From positions 1-64,000 of the IMG/VR virus record IMGVR_UViG_3300026118_000002: a DNA stretch of 64,000 nucleotides; one strand, written 5' to 3'. Below the pieces are notes generated by a model. The model ran no database searches, was not told the origin of the DNA, and saw only the letters and a list, made by a program, of their open reading frames with translations. The position numbers were made by a program, and so were the translations under genes. The stretch is from a virus. Positions 1 through 6,500 of this stretch are shown here, piece by piece (within the stretch, counting starts at the first letter, position 1; every line of letters starts with the position of its first letter).

Positions 1-92
1 CGGCGTAGGCGGCGTAGGCGGCGTAGGCGGCGTAGGCGGCGTCGGCGGCGGCGTAGGCGGCGTAGGCGGCGTAGGCGGCGGCGGCGGCGGCG
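1..92. repeat. 9-bp tandem repeat (CGGCGTAGG) and GCC run
   Basis: About six perfect or near-perfect copies of a 9-bp unit are followed by a variant copy, three more copies and a run of GCC triplets. Read leftward in the frame of the overlapping gene it encodes repeated Ala-Ala-Tyr with one Asp variant. The unit is a multiple of three, so copy number can change without breaking the frame. The array continues beyond the window. Confidence 0.85.
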
Positions 93-641
93 GCTCGTGC
101 GCTTCGCCAGTCGGAGACCGCAACAGTGATGCCATCTAGTTGTTGCTGATAGAGATCAGCAACATGCTGAATCGCTGTACGCTGTGCGTCCGTTCGCGCG
201 AACTTGATAATGCCGTCCTGCGGATCGGCGAGCAACCATGCCGCGAACTGCGGCCATATACGAGAGAGGTCCGCACCGACCGGGATCGCCTCAGCAAAGC
301 GCGCTGGCCACTGCCGTGCCTGCTCAATCGGCAATCCTTCAAAAATGCCATCCTCAAGACGAGCAAGTAGGCGCGGCACACCGATCAGTTCCTCGTAGGC
401 CGTGTGGCTGTCATAATCGAGATCGCTACGTTTTGTGATGATGCGCAGCGACTCGATCGAGCATCCTATCGCGCATCCACGTCCAAAGCTCTCGAAATGC
501 CAGCCGTTGACATTGTAGACTTGGCCTGCTGTATCGTCGTCCTGATACGAGCCTTGAACGATCTTGTCTTGCTCTTGGTGCCACTTCAGCAAGCGCACGA
601 ACTGTGCTTTCAGTTGCGGATCGTTGTGATAAGCAATCACT
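1..641 (-). CDS. Hypothetical protein with Ala-Tyr repeat tail, 3' end outside window
   Basis: An open frame of 213 codons starts with GTG at 641-639 and runs off the left edge, so the C-terminus is missing. AGGAG lies about nine bases before the GTG. The first 180 or so residues look like an ordinary folded protein, with a Gly/Cys-containing stretch (GWHFESFGRGCAIGCS) near residue 50. The last part is a low-complexity tail of Ala-Ala-Tyr triplets. It is the last visible gene of the leftward early run that begins at 2674. I do not recognise the family. The start is chosen from the ribosome site, because no ATG fits the open frame. Confidence 0.7.
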
Positions 642-817
642 CTTTGTCTCCTTTTATACCCCGAGCCAATTGGTATCTGCGAGGCATACACCCCAAGACA
701 GCACACCTCGCAGATGCCCGTGCGTTCATTGAGATTGACCCGAACTTGGCATCACCCCCTCGTGTCTGCGCTACTCTGACGTATGCCCCAATGGGGCTGG
801 CGGGCGGATCGGGACGC

Positions 818-997
818 CTAGCCTGTCTGAATAACCTCCACATCCTCGATCAGAAAGATCACTGGACACACCACCGGCAGCGGAGTCTCTGTGCCGGGAT
901 AGAGCGTGAGTTCGACAGACACCCGCTCGTACGGCAGCAACTCGATCACCGGGCCGGTCTTCCCGCTCGGCACCCGCACCACGTCGCCGGGCTTCAT
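818..997 (-). CDS. Small hypothetical protein, 59 aa
   Basis: ATG at 997-995 overlaps the TGA of the upstream 341-residue gene as ATGA, which points to translational coupling. The product begins MKPGDVVRVPSGKTGPVIE and ends at a TAG at 820-818. The VRVPSGKTGPV start resembles small SH3-like or KOW-like beta-barrel folds, but that is a weak impression only. No function is assigned. The 176 bases between this gene and the next leftward gene hold no convincing frame, only that gene's ribosome site. Confidence 0.7.
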   Translation of the reverse strand: MKPGDVVRVPSGKTGPVIELLPYERVSVELTLYPGTETPLPVVCPVIFLIEDVEVIQTG

Positions 998-2019
998 AGT
1001 GCCTCTCCGCTGCCGCGATACGGCTCACCGAACAGCGTCGTGATACTCATCACGTCATCAGCCAGCGCACCATCATCGCCCCATCCGCTATTCGGGTCGT
1101 CCGACGGGTCGGAGAGGTTCACCGTGTGGCGCTTCCAGTTCTCTGGATCGATCCCCGGATCGCGCATTGTCAGATCACCACCCGCGTTGCGATACGCTTG
1201 CCATGCGTCGTGGTACTCATCGCTATCCGGCGATGCCGTACACAGAAGTAGTCGGTCGTGTGCGACTTGTAGTCCAGGTAGCAGGCAGAGCGCGGGGTCT
1301 GCGGTGGCAAGGAGTCGCTCGTCTGCCGTCATCGCCGCGATCCGCGCCGTCACGTTCGCACTCACCCGCGCGACGATCGCAGCCTCGTCAGGCGGCGCGG
1401 GCCATGTGCGACCCGGCATCGCAGCGAGGATGGCGGCGAGTTCGGCGTCATCCGGCGCGAACAGCAGTTCGAGGAGATCAGGGCAGGACTGGATCGGATG
1501 CGGGGCCTTCTCGCAGGCGGCGCAGACCGAGGGCTTGTCGCTACCCTGCTTCTCTTTTTCGATGCAGTCATGGCAAACGAGTGTGCCTGTTGAGACGGGC
1601 GCACCGCACTTGGAGCAGACCGGGCCTGCGAACTCCGCATCCCAGTCCTCAGCCTGCCAGCGCTCTAGTGTGGCCGAGACATGCGACCGCGCCGCCGCGA
1701 TCTGCTCCATGTTCGTGATCTCGTCGCCAACGACTACCTGCTGCGCGTCGGCCAGCAGTCCAAGCAGCCGCTCACTGGCATCCTCGCGCGTGATGTCACC
1801 GTCAAGCCACTGCTCGACAATGCCGACCGCTGCGTCTTTGAACGACCGCGCGGCGACGAACAGCCGACGCTGGCGCAACTCCGCGCACGCCTCAGCAAGA
1901 GCGAAGAGCGCGTCGAAGTGGCGCAGCACCTTGTCCTGTGTGTGTGTGTGTGTTGGCTGCTGACTGAGGCGAAAAGCGGCACTGTTCAGATTGACGCTGG
2001 CGAAAGGTTGGAGGGTCAT
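994..2019 (-). CDS. Hypothetical zinc-ribbon protein, 341 aa
   Basis: It starts at ATG 2019 behind AAGGAGCAACGCC; the next gene upstream has almost the same ribosome-site sequence. The N-terminal third is helical and charged. A CSKCGAPV...CHDC pair near residue 150, followed by CAAC, looks like a zinc ribbon. The C-terminal third is acidic. A TG dinucleotide tract near 1937-1952 encodes THTHT close to the start. The gene belongs to the leftward early run and is coupled to the 59-residue gene after it. I do not recognise the family; the cysteine pattern supports metal binding and possibly nucleic-acid contact. Confidence 0.75.
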   Translation of the reverse strand: MTLQPFASVNLNSAAFRLSQQPTHTHTQDKVLRHFDALFALAEACAELRQRRLFVAARSFKDAAVGIVEQWLDGDITREDASERLLGLLADAQQVVVGDEITNMEQIAAARSHVSATLERWQAEDWDAEFAGPVCSKCGAPVSTGTLVCHDCIEKEKQGSDKPSVCAACEKAPHPIQSCPDLLELLFAPDDAELAAILAAMPGRTWPAPPDEAAIVARVSANVTARIAAMTADERLLATADPALCLLPGLQVAHDRLLLCTASPDSDEYHDAWQAYRNAGGDLTMRDPGIDPENWKRHTVNLSDPSDDPNSGWGDDGALADDVMSITTLFGEPYRGSGEAL

Positions 2020-2050
2020 GGCGTTGCTCCTTGCTCATTGTGTGTGCTAC

Positions 2051-2422
2051 TTAGGCGATTCTTCCGTACCGAGCGAGCAAATTCGTTTGCTCATCGTCCA
2101 GCCCTTCGTATCCTTGTTCGACAGCCCACTCATCAAAGCGGGTCTGCTTGCCGAAATGACAGTTGTCACAGACACCGCCGATCCCGATGTAGGTCGGCAT
2201 GCTTTCACCAGCTGTCACTACAGTATTGCCGCAGGATTCGCAGTGGAAGTCGAATGAGCAACCGCAAACGCCAGAGTCGGAAGGGCATTCGTGGCGTTCC
2301 CATTGTGCTTTTCTTTGTGCGAACGAGAACGCCTGCCCCTGCATACGCAGCCCGTCAATGCGGTCGTAGTGCTCGTCGTCGGCGGTGCGGGGTGTGAGCG
2401 AGAGGTCGTTGTGGTAGCCCAT
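2051..2422 (-). CDS. Hypothetical zinc-binding protein, 123 aa
   Basis: The start is ATG 2422 behind AAGGAGCAACGACC. The protein has cysteine groups CGCSFDFHCESCG near residues 53-65 and CDNC near residue 86, consistent with a small zinc finger. It sits between the Cro-like gene and the 341-residue zinc-ribbon gene, so it is probably expressed early from the promoter at 2709-2737. The function is unknown. Confidence 0.75.
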   Translation of the reverse strand: MGYHNDLSLTPRTADDEHYDRIDGLRMQGQAFSFAQRKAQWERHECPSDSGVCGCSFDFHCESCGNTVVTAGESMPTYIGIGGVCDNCHFGKQTRFDEWAVEQGYEGLDDEQTNLLARYGRIA

Positions 2423-2443
2423 GGTCGTTGCTCCTTGTGTGTG

Positions 2444-2674
2444 CTAGTTGGCGGCGACGGGATCGGAGGCTGTGGGGCAGTGTTTTACGGCTAGAGGCAA
2501 AAGGGCATTAGCGGCAGGACCAAGATCGTGCCCGTGTCGCCACTTCCAAAGAGTGACGTGATGAACACCAAGCTGCCGTGCAAGTTCAACCCAGGTGATG
2601 TTTCCGCGCTCCCGTCGCTCTCGTTCAAGGAGGTCGTTAACCAGCTCGGTTGTAGGCTCGGTTGTGGTAATCAT
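2444..2674 (-). CDS. Cro-like helix-turn-helix regulator, 76 aa
   Basis: A helix-turn-helix is visible at about residues 27-48 (WVELARQLGVHHVTLWKWRHG). The protein is short and has no other domain, as in Cro and Cox type regulators. It is the first gene of the leftward run and is divergent from the XRE repressor at 2827. A consensus promoter (TTGACA, 17 bp, TATAAT) and two ATATGC-N6-GCATAT type operators lie just upstream. The likely role is control of the lysis-lysogeny decision at these operators. The family is clear; the lytic role is inferred from position. Confidence 0.8.
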   Translation of the reverse strand: MITTTEPTTELVNDLLERERRERGNITWVELARQLGVHHVTLWKWRHGHDLGPAANALLPLAVKHCPTASDPVAAN

Positions 2675-2692
2675 GAAATATGCCCCTACGAA

Positions 2693-2729
2693 TTATGCTT
2701 ATAGGCATATTATATGCGTAAGAGCATAT
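2693..2729. promoter_or_regulatory. Tandem operators of the switch region
   Basis: Two dyads share the pattern ATATGC-N6-GCATAT. One is at 2712-2729 and perfect. The other is at 2693-2710 and has one mismatch (TTATGC on the left arm). Their centres are 19 bp apart, about two helical turns, which suits cooperative binding by two dimers. They cover the -10 and start of the early promoter, so binding should block leftward transcription. The bound protein is inferred to be one or both of the flanking HTH proteins. Confidence 0.7.
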
Positions 2730-2737
2730 TCTGTCAA
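2709..2737 (-). promoter_or_regulatory. Early leftward promoter
   Basis: Read leftward, TTGACA (2737-2732) and TATAAT (2714-2709) are separated by exactly 17 bp, a full match to the sigma-70 consensus. It drives the Cro-like gene and probably the whole leftward early run. Both operator copies overlap or abut the -10 region. Confidence 0.85.
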
Positions 2738-2745
2738 GAGGGGGA

Positions 2746-2767
2746 TATATCGTGAGAATACGATATA
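2746..2767. promoter_or_regulatory. Inverted repeat between the divergent promoters
   Basis: An 8-bp perfect inverted repeat, TATATCGT and ACGATATA, is separated by 6 bp. It lies between the leftward promoter and the rightward repressor promoter. Its sequence differs from the two operators at 2693-2729, so it may be the site of the other regulator. Confidence 0.5.
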
Positions 2768-2781
2768 GTCATCGCAATACG

Positions 2782-2810
2782 TTGCGTATACGCAAACCTT
2801 ATGCTATAGT
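2782..2810 (+). promoter_or_regulatory. Rightward repressor promoter with palindrome
   Basis: TTGCGT (2782-2787) and TATAGT (2805-2810) are 17 bp apart. The -35 box is half of a perfect 14-bp palindrome, TTGCGTATACGCAA, at 2782-2795. The predicted start near 2817 lies after the AGGAGG at 2811-2816. The message would then begin at or next to the ATG at 2818, as in leaderless phage repressor messages, unless an upstream promoter is also used. Confidence 0.55.
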
Positions 2811-2826
2811 AGGAGGCATGACAAAC

Positions 2827-3246
2827 ATGGCGGTTGCAGCCTATTTCCAGACGTTACGCGACAATCGCCGCGCACCGAATGGAAAGCGCCTGACGCAGGC
2901 GCAGTTGGCGCGAGCGGTAGGTAAGCATCTTCGTCGTAAAGTTGATCAGTCTACCATTAGTAAAATCGAGTCGGGTAAAGAGACTCCTATGGGCGATGTT
3001 ATGGCCGCTATGCTTACTGTGCTTGGTGGTCGTTTAGAGGATGTGTTGCGGTTGGCGGGAAGTGAAGATGCGCCCGACAAGGGAAGGGAATTAGCGCGAG
3101 AAGTACTTGTGGCGGAAATCCCGACTGAGGGTGAACTGGAGCGGCTTATTGCCGATTGGCATGCTGATGAGCAGATGCAGCGTTCTCTTCGCCGGGTATG
3201 GCGCGCTCGCTCTGGTATTCATGCCACCGGCGACGCAAATCAGTAA
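2827..3246 (+). CDS. XRE-family repressor, 139 aa
   Basis: The N-terminal helix-turn-helix (LTQAQLARAVGKHL, then DQSTISKIESGKETP) matches the XRE/Cro-C1 fold over residues 10-75. The C-terminal half is helical and lacks the Ser-Lys self-cleavage domain of LexA-like repressors, so induction by RecA-driven cleavage is unlikely. The start is uncertain: ATG 2827 has AGGAGG ten bases upstream, while ATG 2818 has it one base away but could serve a leaderless message. It is divergent from the Cro-like gene and is the best candidate for the lysogeny repressor. The last 101 bases overlap a convergent membrane-protein gene. Confidence 0.8.
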   Translation: MAVAAYFQTLRDNRRAPNGKRLTQAQLARAVGKHLRRKVDQSTISKIESGKETPMGDVMAAMLTVLGGRLEDVLRLAGSEDAPDKGRELAREVLVAEIPTEGELERLIADWHADEQMQRSLRRVWRARSGIHATGDANQ

Positions 3247-3427
3247 TAGCCTCATCTGCACCTTGATCTGAGGCAGCCCAGCTTACCATGCAGAACATTG
3301 GCAATGCACCAGTTAGCATGACCACTGCAATAATCCATTCGATCAATCCGCCGGTGCAAGTGAGCGCAACGGCGAAGAACATGATTATGATGCAGTAGGC
3401 CCACTTGACTTTACGGAGTCGTGACAT
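3146..3427 (-). CDS. Small membrane protein, 93 aa
   Basis: The start is ATG 3427 behind AAGGA. Two hydrophobic segments are visible, at about residues 9-25 (WAYCIIIMFFAVALTC) and 29-50, followed by a charged cytoplasmic-type tail. It faces the repressor gene and overlaps its end by 101 bases. Next to a repressor, small membrane proteins are often lysogenic-conversion or superinfection-exclusion genes, but nothing here proves that. The call rests on membrane segments and a good ribosome site. Confidence 0.6.
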   Translation of the reverse strand: MSRLRKVKWAYCIIIMFFAVALTCTGGLIEWIIAVVMLTGALPMFCMVSWAASDQGADEAITDLRRRWHEYQSERAIPGEENAASAHQHANRQ

Positions 3428-3454
3428 AGCCAATTCCTTACGAATGGATTGAAA

Positions 3455-3479
3455 CCCTCCGACCACGATTGTCGGCACC
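3455..3479 (+). repeat. Leader hairpin repeat, copy 1
   Basis: A 25-bp element, CCCTCCGACCACGATTGTCGG plus a few bases in two overlapping halves, contains the stem CCGAC/GTCGG around a 7-base loop. A near-identical copy is at 4586-4610. Both copies lie 20-30 bases before the start codon of a rightward gene. Confidence 0.7.
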
Positions 3480-3497
3480 ATAGCAATGGAGGGATGT

Positions 3498-3926
3498 ATG
3501 GATACCACGACGATTTTTTGTGTTGTTGTTCCGCTCCTCGTCCTTTTCGTCGTTGCTATCGCGCGAATGGGGCGGCAAAACGACACCAGGCGGGCCTTAG
3601 CGGAAGCTCACACCGCCTATCAGGATGCTCTGAAAGCGCTGAAAGCAAATCCAACCGGCTCCGATCTTCGCCAACGGGCGCTTACACTTGGCCGCGCCTA
3701 CGCGAACCTGACGCGCGACAAAAAAGGAGTCACCGTCTATGATGAGATGGCGGTGATGAACGATCTCAGCGCAGCGACGGCGGGTGCGACAACCGCAGTG
3801 ACTCCGCCAGTGGCAACCAGCTCGGTTGAGGATCGGCTGAAGGCACTGGACGCGCTGCGCGCCAAGGGCGTTGTGAGTGAGCAAGAGTTTACAGCACGTC
3901 GGCAGAAGATTCTCGATGAACTGTAG
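3498..3926 (+). CDS. Membrane-anchored protein with SHOCT-like C-terminus, 142 aa
   Basis: The first 25 residues form one membrane segment (FCVVVPLLVLFVVAIA). The middle is helical and the end (DRLKALDALRAKGVVSEQEF, then RRQKILDEL) matches the short SHOCT motif found at the ends of many bacterial proteins. ATG 3498 is chosen because GGAGGG ends four bases before it; ATG 3486 would include that site in the coding region. It is preceded by the repeated leader hairpin also found before the lipoprotein gene. The role is unknown. Confidence 0.75.
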   Translation: MDTTTIFCVVVPLLVLFVVAIARMGRQNDTRRALAEAHTAYQDALKALKANPTGSDLRQRALTLGRAYANLTRDKKGVTVYDEMAVMNDLSAATAGATTAVTPPVATSSVEDRLKALDALRAKGVVSEQEFTARRQKILDEL

Positions 3927-3961
3927 CGGATCAGCAGACATAAGCTACCTTGGGACTATAC

Positions 3962-4261
3962 ATGACCACAGAAAACCCAGCGCCGATGTCGCTGGCTGAC
4001 TATGAGGCAATTAAACGTTGGCTTCGTCAGCAACACCCTGATCTCGCGGATGGTCAATGTGTTCGGTGTCAGCGCGAGGTTCCGCTGTGGGGACTCCGTC
4101 TGGTTCCGCTTCCTGGTCCGAATATCGCGCCGATGCTTGCGGTGGGTTGTCCGCTGTGTGGTCACATACTTCTATTTGATTCATTGAAGGCGGGAGTGCG
4201 TGATGCAATAGGGCTGCCCCGCGATATGAATCTGGATTCAACGGATCGGGATCAGCCATGA
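3962..4261 (+). CDS. Zinc-ribbon protein, 99 aa
   Basis: CVRC near residue 33 and CPLCGH near residue 68 form a two-knuckle zinc ribbon. Both knuckles are well spaced for metal binding, which is the main support for this frame. It starts at ATG 3962; no strong ribosome site is visible. It follows the SHOCT-like gene and is overlapped on the opposite strand by an open frame from 4403 to 4011. The function is unknown. Confidence 0.65.
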   Translation: MTTENPAPMSLADYEAIKRWLRQQHPDLADGQCVRCQREVPLWGLRLVPLPGPNIAPMLAVGCPLCGHILLFDSLKAGVRDAIGLPRDMNLDSTDRDQP

Positions 4262-4403
4262 AGTGCATTTCGCGGTTTTCATCAAACACAATCAGGTACG
4301 CACCGCACGATCGTGCAGTATTCCAGGCAGCGATAGCGTCTTGTGCGATCTGTCTGATGCGTTGTTCTTGCTGAGGGGTAAGGATGCTTTGTGTAGTATC
4401 CAC
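4011..4403 (-). CDS. Hypothetical protein antisense to zinc-ribbon gene, 130 aa
   Basis: The non-overlapping first half reads like real protein (LTPQQEQRIRQIAQDAIAAW and later CGAYLIVFDENREMHFM). GTG 4403 has GAAAGG seven bases upstream. The frame extends back to ATGs at 4499 and 4523, but that stretch spans a terminator hairpin. The second half is fully antisense to the zinc-ribbon gene at 3962-4261, so one of the two may be non-coding there. I keep both, with modest confidence in this one. Confidence 0.4.
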   Translation of the reverse strand: MDTTQSILTPQQEQRIRQIAQDAIAAWNTARSCGAYLIVFDENREMHFMADPDPLNPDSYRGAALLHHALPPSMNQIEVCDHTADNPPQASARYSDQEAEPDGVPTAEPRADTEHIDHPRDQGVADEANV

Positions 4404-4422
4404 GTCGGGGCCTTTCACGAGG

Positions 4423-4453
4423 AAAACAAAAAGACCCGGCGCAATGCCAGGTC
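4423..4453 (-). terminator. Leftward intrinsic terminator
   Basis: Read leftward, GACCTGGC and GCCGGGTC pair with one mismatch around a 5-base loop, followed by TTTTTGTTTT. It lies 20 bases upstream of the GTG at 4403, so leftward transcription would meet it before that gene. Confidence 0.75.
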
Positions 4454-4518
4454 GGTCATAGGCTTGGCACATGGGTTGCTGGGAAAATGGTTTTTTCATT
4501 CTATCATATCTGTCAACT

Positions 4519-4579
4519 ACCACCTCTGGTGGTGCAAAGATAGGGAAAACCCTACGGTGTGGTAGGGAAAATCCCTACC
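4519..4579. repeat. Three adjacent small hairpins
   Basis: Three perfect short inverted repeats stand in a row: ACCACC/GGTGGT (4519-4533), TAGGG/CCCTA (4541-4554) and GGTAGGG/CCCTACC (4561-4579). The last two have A-rich loops. They fill the gap between the 4403 gene and the lipoprotein gene. They may be protein-binding RNA or DNA sites; there is no T-run on the plus strand. Confidence 0.5.
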
Positions 4580-4585
4580 GTGAAT

Positions 4586-4610
4586 CCCTCCGACCACGAT
4601 CGTCGGTGTC
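4586..4610 (+). repeat. Leader hairpin repeat, copy 2
   Basis: This copy matches 3455-3479 at nearly every base over CCCTCCGACCACGAT and GTCGG, with a T-to-C change in the loop. It precedes the lipoprotein gene as copy 1 precedes the SHOCT-like gene, suggesting shared control of two envelope proteins. Confidence 0.7.
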
Positions 4611-4637
4611 GTATCGTTTAGCCAGGAGGGGGATTTC

Positions 4638-5252
4638 ATGCCCGATCGTTATCGTGCTCTGTCGGTCGTTGCAGCACTGCTTCTCGCTTTACTTGTCGTT
4701 GCCTGTGGCGGAACAACCACATCAGGCACAACCATCGTGCCTGCTGCTACCAGCGCACCAGCGACAGGCGGCGCGACTGCGCAGAGCGCGCCAGATGCGA
4801 CCGCCCCTGTTGTAGCAGATACCACCGCAGCGCCAGTAGAGCCGACGGCAGCAACCGCCCAGATCGCCAACGTCGGCGATCGGATAGAGCAGGGCGGTGT
4901 GGCGTTTACGGTCACAAAGGCCGAGCGAAACGACAAGCCAAGTCAGTTCGCGGTTGCCAAAGAGGGCAATACCTTTATCGTCGCCGAAGTGCTGATCGAG
5001 AATGTCAGTTCGGCTGATAAGATCATGTACAATCCGTTCTTCGCTAAGCTGAAGGACGCCGATGGCTTTGAGTATCAGATCGCCTTTGGCGCGGATCAGG
5101 CGCTGAGTAATGGCGAACTGGCGAAAGGCGAGAAGGCGCGCGGAAACCTGTTGTTCGAGGTGAAGAAGACCGCAAAGGGGCTAGTCCTGTCGTATCAGCC
5201 TAATCCATTCGACAGTAACTCGCTTCTGCATGTATCGATCCCTGACGCCTAA
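4638..5252 (+). CDS. DUF4352-type lipoprotein, 204 aa
   Basis: A lipoprotein signal is clear: a hydrophobic stretch ending LVVAC near residue 23, with cysteine as the likely lipid-modified residue. A Thr/Ala/Pro-rich linker of about 50 residues follows, then a beta-rich domain (VGDRIEQGGVAFTVTKAER, then TFIVAEVLIENVS) typical of the DUF4352 immunoglobulin-like family. GGAGGGG precedes the ATG. It is expected to be exported and anchored outside the cell membrane, and may be a lysogenic surface protein or act in superinfection exclusion. The role is inferred only from location. Confidence 0.85.
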   Translation: MPDRYRALSVVAALLLALLVVACGGTTTSGTTIVPAATSAPATGGATAQSAPDATAPVVADTTAAPVEPTAATAQIANVGDRIEQGGVAFTVTKAERNDKPSQFAVAKEGNTFIVAEVLIENVSSADKIMYNPFFAKLKDADGFEYQIAFGADQALSNGELAKGEKARGNLLFEVKKTAKGLVLSYQPNPFDSNSLLHVSIPDA

Positions 5253-5337
5253 CCGCGTCGGGACATAGCGAAGCCGAGCGACGGCGCGTGTCAGGCACTA
5301 CTCGTCAACGCGCCACGCCCGGCCCGTCACACATCAT

Positions 5338-5381
5338 AGCGTATCTCGTGTCGCCGCGCAAGCGATGACACGAGATACGCT
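5338..5381. repeat. 15-bp perfect inverted repeat
   Basis: AGCGTATCTCGTGTC (5338-5352) pairs perfectly with 5367-5381 around a 14-base loop. There is no T-run. The right arm ends at the -35 box of the promoter at 5381, so this may be an operator or a terminator of the lipoprotein transcript. It lies in a 390-base gene-free stretch (5253-5642) that also holds two promoters and one terminator. Confidence 0.7.
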
Positions 5382-5409
5382 TGACGGCGTTGGTGATCGG
5401 TGGTAGGAT
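5381..5409 (+). promoter_or_regulatory. Promoter reading into terminator
   Basis: TTGACG and TAGGAT are separated by 17 bp. Transcription would start near 5416 and meet the strong terminator at 5446-5483, giving an RNA of roughly 70 bases unless read-through occurs. Confidence 0.5.
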
Positions 5410-5445
5410 AGGCGCATCATCCTCCCCTTCTCACCCAGTTGCTCA

Positions 5446-5483
5446 CACCCCCGCCGTGCTCGATAGCACGGCGGGGGTGTTTT
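5446..5483 (+). terminator. Intrinsic terminator, 15-bp stem
   Basis: CACCCCCGCCGTGCT (5446-5460) pairs perfectly with 5465-5479 around the loop CGAT, followed by TTTTGTGTG. This is a textbook strong rho-independent terminator. Confidence 0.9.
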
Positions 5484-5518
5484 GTGTGTGTGTGAAAACA
5501 ACGTTATCTGATTGTCAT

Positions 5519-5548
5519 TTGACATGTGGCTATGTAATCGGCTATACT
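5519..5548 (+). promoter_or_regulatory. Promoter of the lysis region
   Basis: TTGACA (5519-5524) and TATACT (5543-5548) are 18 bp apart. The upstream sequence ATTGTCATTTGACA is nearly the same as ATTGTCACTTGACA at the 17401 promoter, hinting at shared recognition. It lies downstream of the terminator and 95 bases before the amidase gene. Confidence 0.75.
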
Positions 5549-5642
5549 AGGCGCGAGGCACTACTCAATCGGCGCAAGCCGGGGCGGGTGGTGTCTTTTC
5601 TGATTCCACGCCCGCGACCGGCATTCTGGCGAATGGGTCAGC

Positions 5643-6500
5643 ATGCCACAGCTCACACCACAACTCGATAGCCTCATTTCACTTGATCTCAGCGCCCAGA
5701 TCGCGCAAATCCCACTCCATGCGGGTCATTCCGTTTTGCCCCCGCGCGGTCCCGAGCAGTACATCACGCTCCATTACTCAGGCGTCGATTACTCTGATCG
5801 CTCCCCAGCAGCAGAGAGGGCGCGTATCCTTGAAGAGGCGCGCTATCAGATCAACCATGACTACGGAACCCCCGGCAACCCTGCCTTCCCCGATGGACTC
5901 CTGTACGACATCGTTGTGCTCTCCGAAGGCATTGCTGTGCTCACACGCCGCAAGCGCGTCCAGCTCTGGCACTGTGGCAACGTAGCGGGCAACAAACTAA
6001 GCTGGGCGGTACACCTGATGCTCGGCCCCAACCAAGACGCCACTGACGCGCAGTGGACCATGACGACGCGCGTGTTCGACGCACTCATGGTCGATTGCAG
6101 TATCGCCCGCGTCAACGTGATCGGCCACGGCGAATGGCCGCGCAAGACCGGTCTACCACAGCCCAGCACAGCCTATCGGGTGCTGCCGGGGCAATCCGAG
6201 TGTCCCGGACGTGTGCTGCATGGACGCTTGGCGGCATGGCGGTCAAGTACCCCGCCCATTCCCGCCGCGTCTGACATCTGGGCGCTGTGGGGCAGCCGCT
6301 ATGCGCTCCCTGTCGAGGCGCGCAACAACGGTATCCCAGCCTTCTGGAAGTCCAACACCTGGCTTGGCGAGGCACGTTCAGAGGAAACGTTCCCCGGCGC
6401 GGGTGATGTGAGCGTGTGTGTGTTCCAGTCGGGCTATATTGTGTACGAGAAGGCAACCGGGCATTGCACGGTTCAGCATCTCGAATCGAGGCTGCCGTGA
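5643..6500 (+). CDS. N-acetylmuramoyl-L-alanine amidase (endolysin), 285 aa
   Basis: The protein matches the amidase-2/PGRP fold. It has the first zinc histidine in ITLHYSG (His44), the central WHCG motif, a VIGHGEW segment, and a CPG turn near the domain end as in T7-like lysozymes. It would cut the amide bond between muramic acid and the stem peptide. There is no signal peptide, so release would need a holin. A C-terminal region of about 90 residues after the amidase domain may bind the wall. It is the first gene after the 5519 promoter and overlaps the next gene by one base. Confidence 0.8.
   Translation: MPQLTPQLDSLISLDLSAQIAQIPLHAGHSVLPPRGPEQYITLHYSGVDYSDRSPAAERARILEEARYQINHDYGTPGNPAFPDGLLYDIVVLSEGIAVLTRRKRVQLWHCGNVAGNKLSWAVHLMLGPNQDATDAQWTMTTRVFDALMVDCSIARVNVIGHGEWPRKTGLPQPSTAYRVLPGQSECPGRVLHGRLAAWRSSTPPIPAASDIWALWGSRYALPVEARNNGIPAFWKSNTWLGEARSEETFPGAGDVSVCVFQSGYIVYEKATGHCTVQHLESRLP

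Noticed and set aside
1-92. CRISPR array
   Set aside because: The units are 9 bp without spacers and lie in a coding frame.
1937-1952. Functional TG dinucleotide repeat
   Set aside because: It is short, lies in the start of a gene and encodes THTHT; no regulatory role can be shown.
404-1963. A 519-codon rightward open frame
   Set aside because: It is antisense to the zinc-ribbon gene and the first leftward gene, both of which have ribosome sites and sensible sequences. The rightward product is Ser/Arg-rich with no domain, as expected of a GC-rich shadow.
4011-4523. Longer version of the minus-strand gene starting at ATG 4523 or 4499
   Set aside because: That extension runs across a strong leftward terminator; the GTG at 4403 has a better ribosome site.
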